Notes: generated from the sequence alone by a model not told the origin. Counted from the first letter of the stretch, positions 1 through 8,787 are shown. The stretch is DNA of 64,000 nucleotides from Zestomicrobium sp964482405 (GCA_964482405.1 CAYZXH010000001.1:7122-71121); one strand, 5' to 3'. Made by a program: numbers and translations.

Positions 1-912
1 CTCCTCCTTCTCTGCTTGCCAGCCATCATCTATTATGACGTACGAGAGCCTAATCCCTCTTACTATTAAGTCTCTAACTACGCTGAGTACGTTCTTTGAA
101 GTTAAGTCACGTAACCCTAGGGCGTTCCAAGAACACCAGCCAAGACCACTAAAGTTTTTAGGTTTCTCTTTATGAACACGTAGTTTAAAGTTAAGCCTTA
201 AACTAGCTTGCTCAAATAATCTTTCAATTAATTCGTACGGGTTGTTCTTGAGGCCTAGGGCAGCAAGCCAAGTGAACCTTAACGTGTCTTCTTCAAATCC
301 TGTGTACGGCTTGATACACGTACCTGGGTGAAAGTACGTTACTGAGTTATCCGCGAGCCCTAACGCCGCGAAGTAGTATTCTCTAATTCTCGATAAGATC
401 ATGACAGTGAATGAGGGTATTTTACCTATATCGTCAACATGAATTGGGTACAACCACGCAGGTACTGAGCCATAATGTTGGATCACGTCTAAGGGTGCGT
501 GCTGGGAAGGGAGGGATATATTCTCTGGCGGAGGAACCCCTTTCTCAACACCTAGTACCTTCATATTGTAATACCTCATAGCGGTCTCATACGTTTTCCC
601 TAGGAAGTTTAGATTCGTTAAGACAAGTGTTTTCTCCGGTAATGGTTTTATCGAGATCTTGATTTCTAAAGGCTCAATACCCAGTTTTTGTGAGGACGTG
701 AGTATTCCCGCGCCAAGCACTGAAATCCCATCGTTTTCGTCAATTCTTAATTCCAGGTTATAACCGTCATCCTCGAAAACGTAAAGCGTGGACTTATTAA
801 CTTCCTGAATAAGTGTGGGGCGACGTTTGATCTCGCGTTCTTCATTAACTCCCAGAATCTTTATTGACTCAATCCGGATATCAACGTTTTTATTACTAAT
901 TAGTTTAATCAA
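1..912 (-). CDS. Glycoside hydrolase family 36 (alpha-galactosidase / raffinose-synthase-like), partial
   Basis: This reading frame runs off the left edge of the window; 304 codons from a TTG start at 912 are visible. An in-frame TGA lies three codons upstream, so the start cannot be much earlier. The N-terminal half is a beta-rich domain. Near residues 255-304 it shows a GWCSWN-type motif and then IIDDGWQ (about 293-299), a hallmark of the catalytic barrel of GH36 alpha-galactosidases and raffinose-synthase (Sip1) proteins, known in archaea from Sulfolobus GalS. The expected role is hydrolysis of terminal alpha-galactosides. It starts 26 bp after the GH1 stop, so the two are probably one transcript. 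The catalytic aspartates further downstream lie outside the window, so activity cannot be judged. Confidence 0.8.
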   Translation of the reverse strand, partial: MIKLISNKNVDIRIESIKILGVNEEREIKRRPTLIQEVNKSTLYVFEDDGYNLELRIDENDGISVLGAGILTSSQKLGIEPLEIKISIKPLPEKTLVLTNLNFLGKTYETAMRYYNMKVLGVEKGVPPPENISLPSQHAPLDVIQHYGSVPAWLYPIHVDDIGKIPSFTVMILSRIREYYFAALGLADNSVTYFHPGTCIKPYTGFEEDTLRFTWLAALGLKNNPYELIERLFEQASLRLNFKLRVHKEKPKNFSGLGWCSWNALGLRDLTSKNVLSVVRDLIVRGIRLSYVIIDDGWQAEKEE

Positions 913-938
913 GTTTAATCAACTCGGTCCTTAAGATT

Positions 939-2390
939 CTAAACGAATAGTATGTCTTCAGGTATTTCGTGTCTCGTCGCTATTTCCTTGAAGAATAACG
1001 CACTAGGTCTTAGATACCTCTTCTTAGTCGAGAAGGCTACCTTAACTAAGCCGAATCTCATGTTGAAGCCCATGGCCCACTCATAATTGTCTATTAAAGC
1101 CCAGTGCAGGTAGCCTCTAACATCAATTCCTTTCTCTAAAGCTCTCAAAACACTTAGGAGATGTGTTAAGATGTAGGAAGACCTGTATTTATCTGCGGAG
1201 TCTGCTATGCCGTTCTCGGTCACAATTATCGGGAGTTTATACCTCTCGTATACTTCGAGCAACACCTTCTCCAGGCCTTCCGGGTAGGTTTCCCAGCCGA
1301 AGTCGCTACAGGGTTTACCAGCCTTACTCAGCTCGTCAGGCGTACAGAGAAATCCGTAACCCGGAACATACCTCCACCCAGTCATTAGCTTCTTATCTGA
1401 CGTAACAACCATTCGTGTGTAGTAGTTCACGCCTATCCAGTCAAGCCTGTTCCTCAGCGAATCTGATGATACCAGCATGGATGACCCCTGAGTGACAGAG
1501 TCTATGAATAAGTGATTATACAATAGTGACGCGTTAAACGCTGCGGAAACATCGTCTGAATTCTCAGGATTCAAAGGCTCAAAACACATGAAGTTATGTA
1601 TTACGCCAACAGGTTTCTTAGTGACTTCTTTTAAAGTATCGTAAGCTCTTGCGTGAGCGATTATCTGGTTTCTCAGCGCGACCATGGTGTACTCCATGCT
1701 TGCGAGTCCCGGGGGAAAGCCGGACTTGACGTTTAAGTAGCCTGCAGTAGCCACTACGTTAGGTTCGTTAAGCGTGCTCCACATATCTACTAGATCGGAA
1801 AACTCGCGCGCTACTAGGTAAGCATATTTTGCGAACTCTATAATAGAATCTTCGCTTAACCAACCTGAGGGTGCTGAAGTGACTCCGCGAAGCCTTAGTT
1901 CTACCGGGTTGTGAAGCCAGGAGGGGAGGGTGAAGTGATTTAAATTAAGTATTAATTTCTTTCCCCTGCTAACCCAGTCTTTAAGTAGGTACCTATAAGT
2001 CTCTATCGCTTTCTTATTAGCTAATTCTCGAAGCAAGTTTAAGGTATTCTCGTTCATCTCAACGCGAGTTATAACTCCCTCCTCATCTCTTTCTACGGCG
2101 ACTGGTACTTGCTTAGTAGATTTAGGGAAGATCCTACTCCACTCTACACCTAGTCTTAACGTGTTAGCACCTAATCTCTCAGCTATTTCATGGTCTATCT
2201 TGTAAAGCGTCAGGTAACCAGGGCCTTCCTCAGGTAAATGCCCGCTTACGATGCCTGAAGCGATATTATCAGGGTCGTGAACCCATATCCACCAGTCAGT
2301 ATTGGGGTCCGTCTGATCAGGGAAACCCATCTCAAACTGAAAACCTGATTCACTAAAACCAAGTAAGAAGTCCGGCGGAAACTTCATCAT
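939..2390 (-). CDS. lacS: GH1 beta-glycosidase (LacS-like)
   Basis: A 483-residue family 1 glycoside hydrolase, close in length to the 489-residue Sulfolobus LacS. Visible motifs are WSRIFP (about 85-89), TLNEPN with the predicted acid/base Glu209, and IVTENG with the predicted nucleophile Glu392, followed by HWALIDNYEWAMGF near the C-terminus, which forms the aglycone/glycone pocket. There is no signal peptide, so it should act in the cytoplasm on beta-galactosides and beta-glucosides taken up by the cell. It sits between a small CGDB-like gene and a GH36 gene on the same strand, which points to a galactoside-use operon. The first two codons are both ATG, and either could start translation. 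Confidence 0.92.
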   Translation of the reverse strand: MMKFPPDFLLGFSESGFQFEMGFPDQTDPNTDWWIWVHDPDNIASGIVSGHLPEEGPGYLTLYKIDHEIAERLGANTLRLGVEWSRIFPKSTKQVPVAVERDEEGVITRVEMNENTLNLLRELANKKAIETYRYLLKDWVSRGKKLILNLNHFTLPSWLHNPVELRLRGVTSAPSGWLSEDSIIEFAKYAYLVAREFSDLVDMWSTLNEPNVVATAGYLNVKSGFPPGLASMEYTMVALRNQIIAHARAYDTLKEVTKKPVGVIHNFMCFEPLNPENSDDVSAAFNASLLYNHLFIDSVTQGSSMLVSSDSLRNRLDWIGVNYYTRMVVTSDKKLMTGWRYVPGYGFLCTPDELSKAGKPCSDFGWETYPEGLEKVLLEVYERYKLPIIVTENGIADSADKYRSSYILTHLLSVLRALEKGIDVRGYLHWALIDNYEWAMGFNMRFGLVKVAFSTKKRYLRPSALFFKEIATRHEIPEDILFV

Positions 2391-2471
2391 AGTTCATGAC
2401 CTTAATATATATCAACAAAAAGATAAAAAACTTTACAAGAAGAACGAGATGTGATTTAGTGAAAACATATT

Positions 2472-2855
2472 CTAAGACGTGAGAGAACTTGGGGTATCTC
2501 TTATGTCGAATTTTATCGTGCCGTAGCCTTTAACCGTAACAACGAGAGTTATTTTATGCTCCCCTGGCTCAAGCTTCGCTCCATCTACTCTTATAGTCGA
2601 CGTCATGTTTAGCGAGAATTTAACGGGATTCGATTCTGCTATGTCTTTGTTTGAGATGCTAGTTGTTCCAGCAATTAACGTAACATTTTCTAAGGGTATT
2701 TGTGTGTCGTCAACGTATATTTCTAGCGGCTTAACTAGCTCAGCGTCTGCAAGAACGTTCCTTAGTGAGAACTCAAAACCGTTCTCAACGTTCTTGAGAC
2801 TTCCTTTAACGTAAAGTCTCCTTAGAATGAATGCAGGCACGCTCACTAAACACAC
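2472..2855 (-). CDS. Small beta-rich protein resembling C-glycoside deglycosidase beta subunit (CGDB, formerly DUF6379)
   Basis: A 127-residue protein of alternating strands and turns with no membrane segment. From memory of the family, the pattern RRLYVKGSL-N-GFEF-L-N near the N-terminus and a C-terminal PGEHKI.V.V..YG.I.FD block resemble CGDB/DUF6379 proteins, the small subunits of C-glycoside deglycosidases, which are often mis-annotated in crenarchaea. No large-subunit partner (a TIM-barrel CGD alpha) is next to it. The neighbours are GH1 and GH36 genes 81 bp downstream on the same strand, so a role in glycoside breakdown is inferred. The family match is moderate; a plain unknown remains possible. 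Confidence 0.5.
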   Translation of the reverse strand: MCLVSVPAFILRRLYVKGSLKNVENGFEFSLRNVLADAELVKPLEIYVDDTQIPLENVTLIAGTTSISNKDIAESNPVKFSLNMTSTIRVDGAKLEPGEHKITLVVTVKGYGTIKFDIRDTPSSLTS

Positions 2856-3016
2856 CTCACAGATTTCAAGGATTCATACATGAATATCTTGTGAAGGGAT
2901 TAATAAATTTCTGTGAGTTAATAAAGTGTTGAGGCGGGTTTAATAACTCTGTAGTAGAGAATGTTGCGGGGGTCCTTACGCCTCTACTAGATGTTAGGTG
3001 TAGGGATATAGCTAGG

Positions 3017-3385
3017 ATGCTTGTGGAAGGTCCTAGGACGCGGAAAGAGATAGGTGTTAAGTTACGTGAGAAGTATCCTAAACTTAGAGCGCGTGGTGCT
3101 TGGGTAAAGTACGTGTTGCTTTCGTGGAATCCGCTAGTGGTGAAGGTAGGGGATGATGTTTGGGGCTTAAGCGATTTAGGGAAGGCCTTAACAAAATTAC
3201 CAGGGGAATTAGGGGCTCCTCTAACAACTGAGGAGAAAGCTTTCATGTTAGGTCTGATGATGCTTGATGAAGAACAAAGAAGAATCATTAGTGAATTGGT
3301 GATAACGGGTAAATCTACACATGAGAGTAAGTGGCTCGTCAATTTAACTAAGAGAGCCTTAATTAATATGGGTCTATTACGTTAA
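3017..3385 (+). CDS. Conserved hypothetical protein with winged-helix-like region
   Basis: The 122 residues read as an N-terminal helix-turn-helix-like stretch (MLVEGPRTRKEIGVKLREKY, residues 1-20) followed by a WGLSDLGKAL segment typical of the wing/last helix of archaeal winged-helix proteins, and a helical C-terminal half. The frame is open upstream of this ATG to about 2933, and the codons there read as plausible protein (LTPLLDVRCRDIA just before the ATG), yet no ATG, GTG or TTG is in frame there. The true start may therefore be non-canonical or the 5' end may be damaged. It stands alone between divergent genes. A DNA-binding role is inferred from the fold pattern only. Confidence 0.55.
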   Translation: MLVEGPRTRKEIGVKLREKYPKLRARGAWVKYVLLSWNPLVVKVGDDVWGLSDLGKALTKLPGELGAPLTTEEKAFMLGLMMLDEEQRRIISELVITGKSTHESKWLVNLTKRALINMGLLR

Positions 3386-3486
3386 CTACGAAATTCAAAA
3401 ATAATTATTTTTATCAAAAATACATGCTTACGACAACATCGCCGTGAACATATTGTAAAATTAATGATTTTTCTTTTAAGGTTAAG

Positions 3487-3555
3487 AGCGTTTCCCCGCT
3501 AACGAATCTACAAATATTTACGGATACCAACGAATACCATTAGCGGGGAAACGCT
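3487..3555. promoter_or_regulatory. Perfect 16-bp inverted repeat abutting the TATA box of the cstA operon
   Basis: AGCGTTTCCCCGCTAA at 3487-3502 is repeated as its exact reverse complement at 3540-3555, with a 37-nt spacer. The right arm runs straight into CTTTTAAAT (3554-3562), the likely TATA element of the downstream operon, whose start is at 3599. The right arm therefore covers the BRE position, which suits a repressor or activator site with paired operators and DNA looping. As RNA it could also form a stem, but it lies upstream of the predicted start of transcription. Confidence 0.6.
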
Positions 3556-3598
3556 TTTAAATGCTTCTTCGGTATATACTATTTGAGGTGTCCCTTTC

Positions 3599-3844
3599 GT
3601 GAAGGCTAGAGAGGCTTTGGGTCTAATAATAACTATCCTAAGCCTCTTAATATTCGCTTACGAGATACTTTACGTCGGTTTAACGACAGGGAGGATAGGA
3701 GTTAAAGGGGATGTGACTAATGACGCCATACTGATTTCCGCGGGATTTCTACTAATCATTTTAGGTCCTGCGCTGTGGCTCGGTGAAGTGCCTACAAACC
3801 TTAAGAAGTTGGTTGAGGCTAAGACCGGGAGGAAGCTGAGTTAG
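3599..3844 (+). CDS. Small membrane protein with two transmembrane segments, cotranscribed with cstA
   Basis: An 81-residue protein starting with GTG, with GAGGTG 8 nt upstream. Two hydrophobic helices (about 7-29 and 42-62) are separated by a short loop, and the C-terminal tail is basic. Its stop is a few bases before the cstA ribosome binding site. Small partner proteins next to CstA transporters are known in bacteria, but those are soluble YbdD-type proteins and this one is not obviously related. A role as an accessory or stabilising subunit of the CstA transporter is inferred from position only. Confidence 0.6.
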   Translation: MKAREALGLIITILSLLIFAYEILYVGLTTGRIGVKGDVTNDAILISAGFLLIILGPALWLGEVPTNLKKLVEAKTGRKLS

Positions 3845-3855
3845 GGGTGTCAGCA

Positions 3856-5700
3856 ATGGACGCCACACCAGTAATACTTATACTAGTAGTAACCCTTGCG
3901 ATATACGGCTTAGCTTACGTCTTCTATGGGAAGAAGATACTTGAGAAGAAAGTCGCGAGAGCGAGCCCAGATAGGGTAACCCCCGCCTTCGAGAAATTCG
4001 ACGGGATTGATTACGTGCCGGCTAACAAGTACGTGCTTTACGGACATCACTTTGCGTCAATAGCTGGGGCAGGTCCTATAGTGGGTCCCGCACTAGCGAT
4101 GGTGTGGGGATGGGGTCTGCCGCTCATATGGGTTCTCTTCGGCAATATATTTATAGGGGCTGTCCACGATTACTTGGCTATAATGGCTAGCGTGAGGCAC
4201 GGCGGAGTATCCATAATGAGCATAAGCGAGAACTTGATGGGGAGGAAAGCTAAGTACATATTCCTCGCGTACGTCTGGTTCGCTCTAGTGCTGGTTTTAG
4301 CAGCGTTCTTCAGTGTGGCTTCATCAACTTTCGTGGGCACTCCAACCGCGGCAACGATATCAGTTCTATTCATGCCTATAGCGCTATTCTTCGGGTTGCT
4401 GGTCTACAGAACCGGGTTAAGTGTTAAGAAGGGAACTGTAGTAGCTTTAATACTCTTGATATTAGCTTTCTTCTACTCCTTAAACGTTCCTCTCCACCTG
4501 ACTTACGAGGCGTGGGTGGTAGTTCTCTCACTTTACTCTATTGTCGCGGCAGCCCTGCCTGTCTGGTATCTCCTGCAACCCAGAGACTACATAAACGCTT
4601 ACTTGCTTTGGGCGTTCGTAGCCCTAGCTATTATAGGCGCGCTCTTCTCATTCAATTACACCTTCACAGGCCCTATATATACAAGCTTCGCAGGTCCAGG
4701 CACCCTGATAGGGGCATTGGCAGGTACTTCAACGGGCAGGGCCTCCATAGCTTACTTCTGGCCAACAGTCCCGTTAGTTATTGCTTGCGGCGCTCTCTCA
4801 GGCTTCCACTCAGTAGTTGGTTCCGGAACTACTTCCAAGCAGTTATCTAGTGAGTTAGATGCTATGCTAGTTGGTTACGGAGGTATGTTAACTGAGGGAG
4901 CGGTCTCCTCGCTCGCCGTGATCACGCCCATCGCGCTCGCCTGGAATTTCGCGGCACTAGCTTCCGCCACAGGTCTCCCAGTATCTGAAGCACTCTTAAA
5001 GGCGGGCATAAACACTACGGCAACCCCGATCATCACGGGACTTGGGGGAGTGGATAGATTTACTGTTGGTTACGGTTTAGAACAAGCAGTAGCTTGGTCA
5101 AGAATTTTCGGTCCCGCAGTATTTGAGAGTACCTTCCTAACTTTCAGGACGTTCGCTGCTTGGGCTCTCACAGGGTTCGTTTTAACCACCCTAGACACCT
5201 CTAATAGGTTGGCTAGATTTGCTTGGAGAGAACTCTTTGACTGGCTCAAGCCTAGGAACGAATTAGCCTACAAAGTAATAACGAATAGGTGGGTTGCTTC
5301 AGTTATATCAGTAATTCTGGGCGCTATCATGGCTTACCCCAAGATAGAGGTCTACATACCGGAACTTAACAAGACTACGGTAGTCTACGCGTACTCGATT
5401 GTTTGGCCTGCGTTCGCAGGCACTAACCAGTTGCTAGCAGCACTAGCCTTACTTACCGCCGCGTTATGGGCTTACGCAATACAGAAGGTTAGGGGAGGTA
5501 CTTCACTGCTAATAATGATTCCAGCGCTCTTCTTATGGATAACTGTCACTGCAGGTCTTATATGGTGGCTTTACGCTGTAGTTCCCGGACTACCGCCACT
5601 CTACCAAATCGGTGCGGGAACAGTAGTAGCTATATCAGTAGTGCTTGATTTCCTGCTAATAGGACTCTTCGTTACAGGACTCAGGAGAGCCAGATCATAA
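3856..5700 (+). CDS. cstA: CstA-family carbon starvation protein (peptide/pyruvate transporter)
   Basis: About 614 residues, almost entirely hydrophobic helices (roughly 15-17 segments). The early block YGHHFASIAGAGPIVGPALA and the later GALSGFHSVVGSGTTSKQL and GYGGMLTEG motifs are diagnostic of CstA. Bacterial CstA members import pyruvate or peptides with proton coupling; the substrate here is unknown. A GTG at 3847 is in frame, but GGTG at 3846-3849 sits exactly 6 nt before the ATG at 3856 and would be the ribosome binding site, so ATG 3856 is preferred. The small membrane gene upstream and the inverted repeat at 3487-3555 suggest a regulated two-gene operon. Confidence 0.93.
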   Translation: MDATPVILILVVTLAIYGLAYVFYGKKILEKKVARASPDRVTPAFEKFDGIDYVPANKYVLYGHHFASIAGAGPIVGPALAMVWGWGLPLIWVLFGNIFIGAVHDYLAIMASVRHGGVSIMSISENLMGRKAKYIFLAYVWFALVLVLAAFFSVASSTFVGTPTAATISVLFMPIALFFGLLVYRTGLSVKKGTVVALILLILAFFYSLNVPLHLTYEAWVVVLSLYSIVAAALPVWYLLQPRDYINAYLLWAFVALAIIGALFSFNYTFTGPIYTSFAGPGTLIGALAGTSTGRASIAYFWPTVPLVIACGALSGFHSVVGSGTTSKQLSSELDAMLVGYGGMLTEGAVSSLAVITPIALAWNFAALASATGLPVSEALLKAGINTTATPIITGLGGVDRFTVGYGLEQAVAWSRIFGPAVFESTFLTFRTFAAWALTGFVLTTLDTSNRLARFAWRELFDWLKPRNELAYKVITNRWVASVISVILGAIMAYPKIEVYIPELNKTTVVYAYSIVWPAFAGTNQLLAALALLTAALWAYAIQKVRGGTSLLIMIPALFLWITVTAGLIWWLYAVVPGLPPLYQIGAGTVVAISVVLDFLLIGLFVTGLRRARS

Positions 5701-5829
5701 ACGATAATTTTTCTTCTCAACCCAAAATTTTCTGAGGACTTTCTAAGTTCTTCTCGTGTGGTCTCCTAGTTTCTAACACTCAGTTTATTAGGTGGGTTGC
5801 TTAAGTAGGTTTATGGAGTGGGTGAGGAA

Positions 5830-6123
5830 ATGTTTAAGGTTTTTAAGAAGATTTTGAGGGAGTTCATAAGCTTCGTTAGTGGAGTTAATCAAGCGATAAT
5901 TGAGGATAGCGTTAGTGCTCTCGAACTGGAGCATAACGAACTTGAGGCAACCTTCTTAACAATAGTTTTAGGCCCTTTAGTAGGGGTTACTATGCTCTCC
6001 CCTATCCTCAGCCTAGAATTACTTGAGGCTCTCAAGAACGAGGTCAAGATTCTTGAGAATAGGGCTGTGAGAGGTGAAGACGTGTTAGGAGATTTAATGG
6101 CTTCCCTGGGTGGTGAGTGGTGA
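5830..6123 (+). CDS. Conserved hypothetical protein, first gene of ArsA-type operon
   Basis: About 97 residues, with a basic N-terminal helix and then a hydrophobic stretch near residues 45-65 that could be a membrane segment. I do not recognise a named family. GTG 5818 is an alternative start, but GGTGAGG at 5821-5827 fits as ribosome binding site for ATG 5830. Its stop codon overlaps the start of the ArsA-like ATPase gene, so the two proteins are probably made together and may interact. Function unknown. Confidence 0.6.
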   Translation: MFKVFKKILREFISFVSGVNQAIIEDSVSALELEHNELEATFLTIVLGPLVGVTMLSPILSLELLEALKNEVKILENRAVRGEDVLGDLMASLGGEW

Positions 6124-7079
6124 TTAACTTAGTTGATTTACTGAAACCTATTGAGGGAGCTCCACACGTAGTCATGGTTTTGGGTAAGGGAGGTGTGGGG
6201 AAGACCTCCACGTCAATACTAATATCTAGAGAGTTAAGTGAATTGGGGAGAACACTCCTAGTGAGTTTTGACCCAGCTAAACACATACTCAAATACTTAA
6301 ATATAGATAGGCCGGCTGAAGTGATTGAGGTAAGTGATGGTTTCTTCGTGAGTCAACTAGATATTGAGGCTTCCGCTAGGGAGTTGACGTCCAGATACTC
6401 GGACTTGATTAGCGACTTATTTCCCTCACTCTCAGTTCTTAACTTAGAAGACATTACTAAGGCTCTTAAGTACGCTCCAGGAGTTGAGGAGGAAGTATTC
6501 CTTAACTGGTTGAGTAATGCTTACGAGAACAAGAACTTCAGATTCATAGTGATAGACACCCCACCCACAGGCATCTCCTTAAGAACTTTAACATTGCCAA
6601 AGCTTTACCTCATATGGCTTGAGAAATTAATTAATATAAGGGAGAGGATCGTGTCACTTAGGTACGTGATAGCTAAGACTTTAGGTAGGGAGATCAAGGT
6701 TAGTGATCCGGCACTAATCAGATTATATGAGATGCGGGAGAAATACAGTAAAGTTAAAGAAGCTTTAACAGATCCTTCAAGAACGTCTTTCGTAGCCGTA
6801 ACGAACCCCGAACCCCTCCCCATGTACGAGTTGAAGGAAGTCCTTAAATTCCTGAGTGAGGAGCTCTCAGCGTCTCCCAAATTGTTGGTAATGAATAAGG
6901 TCCTCCCGGAAGATATTGCTGTTAAGTTAGGGTCTTACGAGGAACAGAAAGCTATTATCGAGGAGTTCACAAGTTTATCCGGTAGATCTATAATGATACC
7001 TTACGTCAGTAACCCCCCGTCAAAACTGGAGGACATCCTGAGGCTGAGGGAGGCAGTAACGGTAGTTAAGGGTGTGTGA
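6120..7079 (+). CDS. ArsA/Get3-family ATPase
   Basis: About 319 residues with a deviant Walker A, GKGGVGKTS, at residues 22-30 and a switch-like IDTPPTGISLRTLTLP block near residue 145-160, both typical of the ArsA/Get3 group of SIMIBI ATPases. The family includes arsenite efflux ATPases and Get3, which guides tail-anchored membrane proteins. I see no arsenite-binding cysteines and no arsB or arsR gene nearby, so membrane-protein handling or another ATP-driven delivery task is more likely. GTG 6120 overlaps the upstream TGA by the common GTGA pattern; GTG 6117 is also possible. The next gene, a membrane-anchored protein, overlaps its end. Confidence 0.85.
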   Translation: MINLVDLLKPIEGAPHVVMVLGKGGVGKTSTSILISRELSELGRTLLVSFDPAKHILKYLNIDRPAEVIEVSDGFFVSQLDIEASARELTSRYSDLISDLFPSLSVLNLEDITKALKYAPGVEEEVFLNWLSNAYENKNFRFIVIDTPPTGISLRTLTLPKLYLIWLEKLINIRERIVSLRYVIAKTLGREIKVSDPALIRLYEMREKYSKVKEALTDPSRTSFVAVTNPEPLPMYELKEVLKFLSEELSASPKLLVMNKVLPEDIAVKLGSYEEQKAIIEEFTSLSGRSIMIPYVSNPPSKLEDILRLREAVTVVKGV

Positions 7080-7738
7080 TCTTGGCTATAGAAGTAGTGG
7101 CTTTCACGATATTAGTGGCCGCGTCATCTGCTTCAGTGATCTGGTACTTCAGAGCTAGGAGAAAGATACTCAAGTTTATTAAGGAATTCACCGAGGAACT
7201 TGAGAAAGAGTTGAGACCGAGTGATAAGGAATATGTTCTTCTAGGGTATCTAGTCGGGTATAGAGCTAGGTATAAGCTCGAGGATGGGAAGAACGTGTAC
7301 GTACTTTTAACCACTGCACCAAAGCATTCCCTCTTTTACTACCCGATAGCTAGGGCGTTGGGGCATGAAGACCGAGTAACCGTAATGCTGGAGCTCGCCG
7401 GAAGAAACGTCTTAAGAGACCTCCATGCAGTTAGGAAGAACGAGTCTAGGTTACTCAACGTCCTACTGAGGGATCTGAATGAGCGAGCGGAAAGACTGAA
7501 CAGAACCATCGTGGAGACTAGTAAGGGCGATTACGAGGTTTTTTATGAGGAGCCCAGAGACCTAGACTTAATTAGGAAGATAATAGATTCAAGAACTAAG
7601 TCCCTGCTAAAGCTATCGGCGTACAAGGACCGCAACGCGGTCGAAATAGTTTCTAAGGCTGAGCTAGGCTCGGTTAACGAGTTGCTCGGGTCTCTGAAGA
7701 TGTTTGCTAGAAGCGTTAGCAAGAGCGTTAAAGCATGA
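7076..7738 (+). CDS. Membrane-anchored hypothetical protein in ArsA operon
   Basis: The 220 residues begin with one transmembrane helix (about 3-25), followed by a basic, helical cytoplasmic part. The GTG start at 7076 overlaps the ATPase stop by 4 bp; TTG 7082, with GGTG at 7071-7074, is an equally good start. No named family is recognised. The single anchor plus large soluble domain would suit a membrane receptor or tether for the ATPase encoded just before it, by analogy with Get3 receptors, but that is inference from gene order. Confidence 0.65.
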   Translation: MILAIEVVAFTILVAASSASVIWYFRARRKILKFIKEFTEELEKELRPSDKEYVLLGYLVGYRARYKLEDGKNVYVLLTTAPKHSLFYYPIARALGHEDRVTVMLELAGRNVLRDLHAVRKNESRLLNVLLRDLNERAERLNRTIVETSKGDYEVFYEEPRDLDLIRKIIDSRTKSLLKLSAYKDRNAVEIVSKAELGSVNELLGSLKMFARSVSKSVKA

Positions 7739-7808
7739 CGCCATTCTCGGTATATAGTCAATGCCTTGTGCTCGACTCGCGGTGAACACGTGACAAGAAG
7801 TAAATAAA

Positions 7809-8633
7809 TCAACGGCTTAATTTTGCTTTTATGGAATTATCTATCTCAATCCCTATCTCTCTAGACCTTTTAAACGAGGTTTCTACCACCTCTATTAGGC
7901 CTGCTTTTATTCCCTTACTCTCTAGTATCTTCAGCCCTTGGATCGTGGTGCCTGAGGGTGTCGTTACTTCATCCCTGATTTCTATGGGGTGTGTGCCTAG
8001 CTCCCTCAGTAGTTTCACTGTTCCTTCAATCATGTCTAGCGTTGCTTTGTAAGCTATGTCTCTAGTCATTCCTGAAGATACAGCTCCTAAGACGAGCCCG
8101 TCTATTATTTCAGCCATAAATGCCGGCCCACTACCCACTAAACTCGTCCAAATATCTAGGTATTCTTCAGGAACCCAATACACACTACCGAAACACCTAA
8201 AAACACCTTCTATGAGGGAGCGGTCTTCTGAGTTGTTATTATTGGTTGCTATGGCGGTGGCAGACCTACTTACTAACGTGTTAATATTCGGCATAGCTCT
8301 GAAGACTTTAGCTCCCTGTAGAACCCTGCTCAGAGTCTCTAACCTAACGCCAGCCATCACGGAGACTACTAACTTACCTGACCAGAAATCAATTGGGACT
8401 TGATTATAGACATCTAAGAAATGATAAGGCTTAACACTCACGATTACTAAATCAGAATTACGTACTACGTAAGCGTTATCCCTGCTTACCTTAGCACCAA
8501 ATCTTAAAGCCCTACTTAAAGTTTCCTCACTCCTACCGCTTGCGTAAACCTCTAAACTAGGCGTGCATGACTTGAGAGCTCTAATAATAGCTGACCCTAT
8601 CCTGCCAGCGCCCAAGATCCCCACACTACGCAT
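7809..8633 (-). CDS. proC: Pyrroline-5-carboxylate reductase
   Basis: The 274 residues match ProC in length. The N-terminal Rossmann motif GILGAGRIGSAI (about 5-16) binds NAD(P)H. The FRAMPNINTLVSRSATAI block and the C-terminal signature region around EVTTPSGTTIQGLKILE are characteristic. It reduces 1-pyrroline-5-carboxylate to L-proline in the cytoplasm. The gene is monocistronic and divergent from the first amino-acid ABC operon; a TATA-like TTATAAA element lies near 8681-8688 on its strand. Confidence 0.93.
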   Translation of the reverse strand: MRSVGILGAGRIGSAIIRALKSCTPSLEVYASGRSEETLSRALRFGAKVSRDNAYVVRNSDLVIVSVKPYHFLDVYNQVPIDFWSGKLVVSVMAGVRLETLSRVLQGAKVFRAMPNINTLVSRSATAIATNNNNSEDRSLIEGVFRCFGSVYWVPEEYLDIWTSLVGSGPAFMAEIIDGLVLGAVSSGMTRDIAYKATLDMIEGTVKLLRELGTHPIEIRDEVTTPSGTTIQGLKILESKGIKAGLIEVVETSFKRSREIGIEIDNSIKAKLSR

Positions 8634-8787
8634 GATCGTCCCTCACCATGTCAACGAAAGTCTTAATTCAATATCACGTTTATAAGTATTCACAGTCGTA
8701 ATGTCGGAAATCTAAAAACTAAAAATATGTGTTGTTCAATTTAAGTATCTAAGAGGGAATAAGCTGCACTGATTCAGGATAGTATAA

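Noticed and set aside
2866..3342. 158-codon minus-strand frame opposite the wHTH gene
   Set aside because: Serine/threonine-rich antisense shadow without ribosome binding site; the plus-strand frame reads as a real protein.
3540..3555. AGCGGGG at 3542 as the missing 5' half of the split initiator tRNA
   Set aside because: It is part of the inverted repeat; no D-arm or CGGGGCTCATA follows.
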